Below are positions 34,911 to 39,977 of a stretch of DNA of 39,977 bases, in pieces. The translations under genes and the position numbers were made by a program. The stretch is from Gammaproteobacteria bacterium. Its GTDB lineage: Bacteria; Pseudomonadota; Gammaproteobacteria; RBG-16-57-12. Under the pieces are notes generated by a model. That model was not told the DNA's origin. It made no database searches and was given only the letters and a program-made list of their open reading frames with translations. The stretch spans positions 1-39,977 of the forward strand of contig JAKIVC010000029.1 in assembly GCA_021647245.1 (NCBI GenBank). The letters run 5' to 3'. The number at the start of each line of letters is the position of its first letter. Position 1 is the first letter of the stretch.

Positions 34911-36206
34911 TTAATCCAGATAGTCGCAACCTGCGATATAAGCACCATCACGGGAGGCGTTGTAGAATTTAATGGTGTTGTGCTCTTCAATATAGGTGAC
35001 AAGATATCTTAGATATTGAATGAGCTGTAAATTGGTGGCTTGCTTCTGTCCATGGCCATTGGTTACACGGTATTTTGAGTTCATAAGTTCACCACTGAAA
35101 TGCTCTTGCAGTGACCCTTTTACATGGTATTTATTATTAGGGAAAGAGAAATCAGCGCCGCAAATGACCACCTCTTTTGCCCCCATCTTTACGGCTAGAT
35201 CGATTGCAGGGTGAATCACACTGCCACCAGAGAAGAGTACTCCCTTGGGAATGGATCGCATCAGTTGTTGGTGGTAAGGGTTGTAAATAGTATAGGCAAC
35301 ATAGCGGGGGCCTTGCCACTGTTCAATCGTCTCTTTGGCGATGTCAGGAAAATAGATGAGTGGGGTGTGGTTTCTGAAATTATCATCCATGGGGAAATCG
35401 AGCCACTTTGCAATGTGGGGGTGCATATCAATTGAGACCACAAAATCTGCTTTGACTCCGTGTTCGTAGAGTGATTTCACAGCGGTATCGGCTGCGATGA
35501 GGATGTTGTTACCACGCTCCCTAAGGAGTGAAAAGCTCTGCTCCAGGGTGGGGCCTGTACCGGCGACGTAGATGGTTCGGTCGCCGGCAGTATCAAAATA
35601 TGCGCTGACATCTTTATCGGTGGTGATGTGAGGGAGGTTGTGTTGGATCTGCTGCTCGCGTTTGCCATCGTTGCTCAATAGCGTGTTGGAAAATGAGCTG
35701 GACAGGTCAATAAGCAGGCAGTCAGCAAGCCAGCGGGTTTGTTCATCTGCCAAGGTGAGGCAGGCGGGTTCAATACAGCAGATCTCACTGCTATCGATGC
35801 CCGCTAGGTTTTTTCCGAATACCAGTGTTATTTTTTGGTCTCTTAACCATTGGCTATGATTAATGAACTCCAGTGTGGCTGAAAAAACCGCAACATTCAG
35901 AATGACGACTTTTATATTTTGAATGTTTTTTCGCCGCAACAATGACTTGATCAGTTCACCGTGGGCGGTGCCGTAGACGGTGACGCTACGGCATGTCGGG
36001 GTGAGGTGGCAGGTTTGAATCTCAGTGACCTGCTGGCGATTGTAGATGCTGGCCAGGTGGATCTCATTGACACAGAGTGTCGGATAACTTCCCGAGCTAT
36101 CGAGGGTAATGTTTTCACCGGCAACATTGGCACAAAGCTCATCCGCCAGTTGTGGCCAGCGCTTTGCAATGATATTTAACTGCTGTTTTTTATTCGCTAC
36201 CAGCAT
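34911..36206 (-). CDS. DUF115/MptE-like (motility accessory factor) protein
   Basis: About 431 residues. TIYVAGTGPTLEQSFSLL begins the Rossmann-like DUF115 core, followed by ILIAADTAVKSLYEHGVKADFVVSIDMHP, GVLFSGGSVIHPAIDLAVKMGAKEVVICGADFSFPNNKYHV. This fold is shared by flagellin-glycosylating Maf proteins and archaeal 6-hydroxymethylpterin diphosphokinase MptE. Maf members transfer nonulosonic acid sugars to flagellin. Here the neighbours are glnD and a small unknown gene, not flagellar genes. I chose ATG 36206: AGGATCC precedes it and it lies 22 bases after the glnD stop. The frame is open to 36404 but would overlap glnD. Confidence 0.8.
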   Translation of the reverse strand: MLVANKKQQLNIIAKRWPQLADELCANVAGENITLDSSGSYPTLCVNEIHLASIYNRQQVTEIQTCHLTPTCRSVTVYGTAHGELIKSLLRRKNIQNIKVVILNVAVFSATLEFINHSQWLRDQKITLVFGKNLAGIDSSEICCIEPACLTLADEQTRWLADCLLIDLSSSFSNTLLSNDGKREQQIQHNLPHITTDKDVSAYFDTAGDRTIYVAGTGPTLEQSFSLLRERGNNILIAADTAVKSLYEHGVKADFVVSIDMHPHIAKWLDFPMDDNFRNHTPLIYFPDIAKETIEQWQGPRYVAYTIYNPYHQQLMRSIPKGVLFSGGSVIHPAIDLAVKMGAKEVVICGADFSFPNNKYHVKGSLQEHFSGELMNSKYRVTNGHGQKQATNLQLIQYLRYLVTYIEEHNTIKFYNASRDGAYIAGCDYLD

Positions 36207-36228
36207 GTGCAGGATCCTGTTGGTGGTG

Positions 36229-38886
36229 TCATGATTGGGTGAGGAGCTGGATAATGGTATGGCGTAGTGAGTGGCACTCGTGCTGATCCCAAAGGGGTTG
36301 GTGTTGCTCGTTGGTAATAAAAAAGAGATCTTCGGCACGTTCGCCAAAAGTGGCAATTTTGGCGTTGTGAAGCTCAATTTTATGCTGCCATAGTGCGGCA
36401 CCAATACGAGCCAATACGCCAGGGCGGTCAGCGGTTACCACCTTCATGATCGTGCGTTTGTTCTGCTTATCATGCTGAAATGTGACTTTTGTCGGGATAG
36501 GAAAGTGTTTCAGTTGTGTTGCAGCCCGTTTATTGATGATGGCGGGCTTCTCTCCTTTGGTTTCAAGGTAGTGTTTAATGGTTGCCACTACCTCGTCGAG
36601 TGACTCCCGTTCTGAAATGGCCTCACCCCGTTGATCGAGGATAATAAAGGTGTCCAGTGTGTAGCCATCGTTAGAGGTGACAATGCGCGCATCCACAATG
36701 TTTAAATTTAACTGCTCCAGGGCAGCGGTGATACTGGCAAACAGGTGAGCTTTGTCGGTTGTATAAAGGAAAATTTCGGTACCACCACGGCGCGTCATCT
36801 GCCGGAGTACGATCAGCGGTAATGACGCTGATCCGGCATTGATAATATGCCGGGTCTGCCAGGCAATCTCATCGGCACTGTGAACCTGGAAATAGGCTTG
36901 ATCAAGCCTCTGCCACTGTTGGTTAGCCATTTCAGGGCTGATGCGGTGCAGTGCCAGTGTCTCTAGTGCCATCTGCTTGCTGTAAGCGAGTCGTTCAAGC
37001 TGTTCCAGAGGTTTATCAAGGCCGCGATTGAGTGCCCGGCTGGTTGCGTAGAATAGCTCTTTGAGTAGCGAGTCTTTCCATGTATTCCATACTGCTGGGC
37101 TGGTGCTGCGAATGTCGGCAACGGTGAGCAGGTAGAGCGCATCAAGGTGTTGTAGCGAGCCAACCTCAAGGGCAAATTGATTGATCACAGCGATGTCACT
37201 GAGATCTTTCCCCTGTGCTGTGCTGGACATTAACAGATGGTTTTTTACCAGCCATGAGACTCTTTCAGCATCCTTTTCATCAAGGCGGTGCTGTATGCAA
37301 AATGCCCAGGCATCTACCGCACCCAGTTGTGCGTGGTTGCCACCTCGTCCCTTGGCAATGTCATGAAACAGCGCGGCAATGTAGAGCAGCTCTGGCTTGG
37401 CAAGCTGGTGGAATCGTTGGCTGCAGAGGGAGTGTTCATGGGAGAATTCGGGTACTGAAAAACGCCGTACATTCCGCAATACACCTAGCGTGTGCTCGTC
37501 TACGGTATAGACATGAAACAGATCGTGCTGCATCTGGCCGATTATTTTATCAAAAACGGGTAGGTAGGCCCCTAAAACACCGTAACGATGCATGCGGCGA
37601 AGTTCGTGAGTGACACCTTCAGGCTGACTCAATATATCGATAAATAGCTGGTTACAGAGCGGGTTGTGCCTATATTCGTCGTCAATGCGGTGCAGGTTTT
37701 GATGTATCAACCGAATCGTGCCAGCACGTATTCCCTTAAGATGGTGGTGTTGCTCCAGTAGCAGGAATATCTCCAGCAGTGCCGGGGGGTGTTTTTGGAA
37801 CAGGTCAGGCTGGATCGCTTCAATAAACCCTTTACGTACCTGGAAATGCGGGTTGAGTGGCTTTGCTCTATCCGGCTCATTGGCATAGAGAATCTCCTCT
37901 TTGAATAGCTGTAACAGCATTTCATTGAGGCAACTCAGTTCGCGAACGGTACGGTAGTAATCTTTCATGAACAGCTCAACCGCCAAATGGTGTTTGCTCT
38001 CACGATAACCAAAGAGATCAGCCAGTTTTCGTTGGTCGTCAATCAGCAGGCGATCTTCACGGCGGCGGTTACTGTGGTGTAGTGCGGTGCGTATGCGCCA
38101 GAGAAATGCCTGCCCCTGGATAAGCTGTTGATACTCCTGCTCAATTAAAAAGCCTCGCTCCACAAGCCCGCTCAGGGTATCTACATTAAAATGGCGCTTG
38201 GATACCCAGCCGATAATTTGAATATCCCGCAGGCCGCCGGGTCCCTCTTTTAGGTTTGGCTCAAGGTTGTAGGCGGTATCATTGTATTTGTTGTGGCGCA
38301 GTGCCTGCTCTTGTAATTTTGCGGCAAAAAACTCATCTCCAGGCCAGATGTGGCTTGGGCCAACACGCTCACGCATCTGTTCAAAGAGTGCTTCGTTTCC
38401 CGTAATACGGCGTGCTTCCATTAAATTTGTGGCAATAGTGATCTCTTCACTGCCATGGTGGATGCATTCGTTTACGGTGCGAACGCTGCTCCCCACTTCC
38501 ATGCCAATATCCCATAACATGGTGAGAAGGCGTTCAATATACTGGCAAATCACTTCGTTATTTTGCTCGTGCAACAGAACCATAATGTCGATATCAGAGC
38601 ATGGATGAAGCTCACTGCGTCCATAACCACCTACCGCTACCAGTGTGGCTTGTTGTTGAGTTTCCGGTGGCAGGTGAAGTTGCCAGCACTGAGTGAGTAG
38701 CTGATCAACCAGCCATGCCCGCTGTTGCACCAGCGTGGTAACCGGTGTCCCTTGTTCAAAACGAGCGGCTAATTCGGCTTCAGCTGTTTTGAGGGTCTCT
38801 TTGAATGCTTTGAATAGCGGGGTGCTACTGCTGAGTTTTTTCCTGAACGTAGTCAGCTCAAAAAGTGCGCTGTTATCAGTCTGCAT
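36229..38886 (-). CDS. glnD: Bifunctional PII uridylyltransferase/uridylyl-removing enzyme
   Basis: About 885 residues. The nucleotidyltransferase domain has GGYGRSELHPCSDIDIMVLL (the DxD metal residues). The HD domain has ALFHDIAKGRGGNHAQLG for uridylyl removal. Two C-terminal ACT domains begin at EIFLYTTDKAHLFASITAAL and IMKVVTADRPGVLARIGAAL and sense glutamine. It uridylylates PII proteins under nitrogen limitation. I chose ATG 38886, which starts one base after the map stop (TAA-C-ATG); the frame is open to 38919 but would overlap map. The glnD-map adjacency is common in Gammaproteobacteria. Confidence 0.95.
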   Translation of the reverse strand: MQTDNSALFELTTFRKKLSSSTPLFKAFKETLKTAEAELAARFEQGTPVTTLVQQRAWLVDQLLTQCWQLHLPPETQQQATLVAVGGYGRSELHPCSDIDIMVLLHEQNNEVICQYIERLLTMLWDIGMEVGSSVRTVNECIHHGSEEITIATNLMEARRITGNEALFEQMRERVGPSHIWPGDEFFAAKLQEQALRHNKYNDTAYNLEPNLKEGPGGLRDIQIIGWVSKRHFNVDTLSGLVERGFLIEQEYQQLIQGQAFLWRIRTALHHSNRRREDRLLIDDQRKLADLFGYRESKHHLAVELFMKDYYRTVRELSCLNEMLLQLFKEEILYANEPDRAKPLNPHFQVRKGFIEAIQPDLFQKHPPALLEIFLLLEQHHHLKGIRAGTIRLIHQNLHRIDDEYRHNPLCNQLFIDILSQPEGVTHELRRMHRYGVLGAYLPVFDKIIGQMQHDLFHVYTVDEHTLGVLRNVRRFSVPEFSHEHSLCSQRFHQLAKPELLYIAALFHDIAKGRGGNHAQLGAVDAWAFCIQHRLDEKDAERVSWLVKNHLLMSSTAQGKDLSDIAVINQFALEVGSLQHLDALYLLTVADIRSTSPAVWNTWKDSLLKELFYATSRALNRGLDKPLEQLERLAYSKQMALETLALHRISPEMANQQWQRLDQAYFQVHSADEIAWQTRHIINAGSASLPLIVLRQMTRRGGTEIFLYTTDKAHLFASITAALEQLNLNIVDARIVTSNDGYTLDTFIILDQRGEAISERESLDEVVATIKHYLETKGEKPAIINKRAATQLKHFPIPTKVTFQHDKQNKRTIMKVVTADRPGVLARIGAALWQHKIELHNAKIATFGERAEDLFFITNEQHQPLWDQHECHSLRHTIIQLLTQS

Positions 38887-38887
38887 G

Positions 38888-39643
38888 TTAATCCGCTTGG
38901 GTAAGAATGTCGTAGCCATCGTCGGTGACCAGTAGCGTGTGTTCCCACTGTGCCGAGAGGCTGCGATCTTTTGTCACCACGGTCCACTCGTCAGGCAGCA
39001 GCCTTATGGCGGCTTTGCCGGTGTTAACCATGGGTTCTATAGTGAAAATCATGCCCGCCTCAAGAACAACACCGGTATTTGGCTTTCCATAATGTAGAAC
39101 CTGTGGCTCCTCGTGGAAGTTGCGCCCGATACCGTGTCCACAATACTCTCTAACAATAGAAAAACCATTTTTTTCAGCGTGTCGCTGAATCGCACAGCCG
39201 ATGTCTCCTAGGTGGTTACCCGCTTTAACCCGCTCAATGCCTTGCCACAGACACTCCTCACTGATGCGCACAATGCGCTCTGCAAGAATGGAAGGCTTGC
39301 CAATAGTGAACATGCGACTGGTATCGCCGTGAAAACCATCCTTTATAACGGTGATGTCTACATTGATGATGTCGCCGTTTTTGAGTTTCTTGTCACTGGG
39401 AATGCCGTGACACACCACATGGTTAATGGAGGTGCAAATGGATTTTGGGAAGCCGTGATAATTGAGTGGGGCAGGGGTGGCATCCTGCACATCAACGATG
39501 TAGTTGTGGCAAAGTGTATTGAGCTGATTTGTGGTAATACCCGCCTCTACATGGGGCGTGATCATATCCAGTGCCTGCGCCGCCAGCCGACCCGCGATGC
39601 GCATTTTTTCAATCTCTTGTGTGCTTTTGATGTGTATGGACAC
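38888..39643 (-). CDS. map: Methionine aminopeptidase, type I
   Basis: 251 residues, start GTG with AAGGG upstream. The metal-binding residues sit in VDITVIKDGFHGDTSRMF (two Asp), EYCGHGIGRNFHEEP (His), FTIEPM (Glu) and SAQWEHTLLV (Glu). It removes the initiator Met from nascent proteins with small second residues, such as the tautomerase encoded at 14490, whose Pro2 needs exposure. In many Gammaproteobacteria map is divergent from rpsB; rpsB is not within the window. Confidence 0.96.
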   Translation of the reverse strand: MSIHIKSTQEIEKMRIAGRLAAQALDMITPHVEAGITTNQLNTLCHNYIVDVQDATPAPLNYHGFPKSICTSINHVVCHGIPSDKKLKNGDIINVDITVIKDGFHGDTSRMFTIGKPSILAERIVRISEECLWQGIERVKAGNHLGDIGCAIQRHAEKNGFSIVREYCGHGIGRNFHEEPQVLHYGKPNTGVVLEAGMIFTIEPMVNTGKAAIRLLPDEWTVVTKDRSLSAQWEHTLLVTDDGYDILTQAD

Positions 39644-39855
39644 AATACAACCCTTTAAATTTCATACGTAACGGAGCCATTATATCGTAACAGCGTAATC
39701 GTGTTGATGAAAAAGATTTCCAACAATGGGGTGGCCGGAAGGGTAGGTGGGGTGTACTGAAGTGGCTAAATTTCAAGAGATGATTACGGTATGGAGTTGT
39801 CGGGTGATATGTTGGAGTCGTATGAGGGGAGTGATCGAAAGCCACTCATTTGCTA

Positions 39856-39928
39856 GACTTTATGTATTAACTCGCCACCAGCTTAATTATCCATAATATG
39901 GATTGTTGACGAGTAAATACATAAAGTC
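39856..39928. repeat. Inverted repeat with nested palindrome
   Basis: GACTTTATGTATTAACTCG (39856-39874) and CGAGTAAATACATAAAGTC (39910-39928) are reverse complements with one mismatch in 19 positions. Between them ATCCATAATATGGAT (about 39889-39903) is itself a palindrome. The unit could form a cruciform or large hairpin. It lies in the 334-base stretch upstream of map (39644-39977), which otherwise shows no gene. Confidence 0.65.
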
Positions 39929-39947
39929 CGATGGTATTAGACAATCA

Positions 39948-39977
39948 TTATTCCATAAAAAAAGACTTCTGGAATAA
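39948..39977. repeat. Inverted repeat at the window edge
   Basis: TTATTCCA (39948-39955) and TGGAATAA (39970-39977) are perfect reverse complements around a 14-base loop. The repeat may be the foot of a longer structure cut by the window edge, or a small element boundary. Confidence 0.45.

Overview
The window looks like chromosomal DNA of a free-living or symbiotic gammaproteobacterium. Gene order is the main reason: rimI, miaA, hfq, hflX, hflK, hflC, a yjeT-like gene, hisZ and purA follow one another as in many Gammaproteobacteria. In addition, glnD abuts map, and ilvB-ilvH-ilvC is followed by a psd-like gene, pssA and leuA. A c'-type cytochrome, a pentaheme lipoprotein and many signalling proteins suggest a respiratory, environmentally responsive bacterium. 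No rRNA, tRNA, CRISPR array or intact prophage was seen.

Positions 1-14500 are the accessory part. They hold the tail of an unidentified gene, a BrnT-like/ribbon-helix-helix toxin-antitoxin pair and the 3' end (domains V-VI) of a decayed group II intron. A YadG/YadH-type ABC exporter runs leftward and an HPt/HD-GYP protein runs rightward. Next come a long inverted repeat, two cytochrome genes, two Sel1-repeat proteins, a two-TM potassium channel, an S4/pseudouridine-synthase homologue, a receiver-only response regulator, a CheX-like protein, an ISL3 transposase pseudogene, a UbiA-superfamily protein, a DUF4124 protein and an MIF-like tautomerase.

Positions 14500-21400 hold branched-chain amino acid and phospholipid synthesis. 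ilvB, ilvH and ilvC make the valine/isoleucine precursors. They are followed by a terminator, a psd-like gene that lacks its catalytic serine, pssA, and leuA behind a possible leucine-containing leader peptide.

Positions 21380-30600 hold a divergent uracil-DNA-glycosylase homologue, rimI, miaA, hfq, hflX, hflK, hflC, a yjeT-like gene, hisZ and purA. This is the translation-fidelity, RNA-chaperone and membrane-protease cluster. A structured spacer lies between hfq and hflX.

Positions 30926-39977 hold a 1198-residue hybrid histidine kinase. Opposite to it run map, glnD, a DUF115 protein and a small unknown gene. The right edge holds two inverted repeats.

The most unusual theme is a series of enzyme homologues whose key residues are replaced: Psd-like (Ser lost), pseudouridine synthase (Asp to Glu), UDG-like (water-activating motif lost), UbiA-like (Asp motifs eroded) and HD-GYP (Lys lost). 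The second theme is intergenic RNA-scale structure: a hairpin covering the psd-like ribosome binding site, two mutually exclusive folds between hfq and hflX, and dispersed GAGACCTTTGC motifs. All family assignments come from reading motifs by eye; no database search was run.
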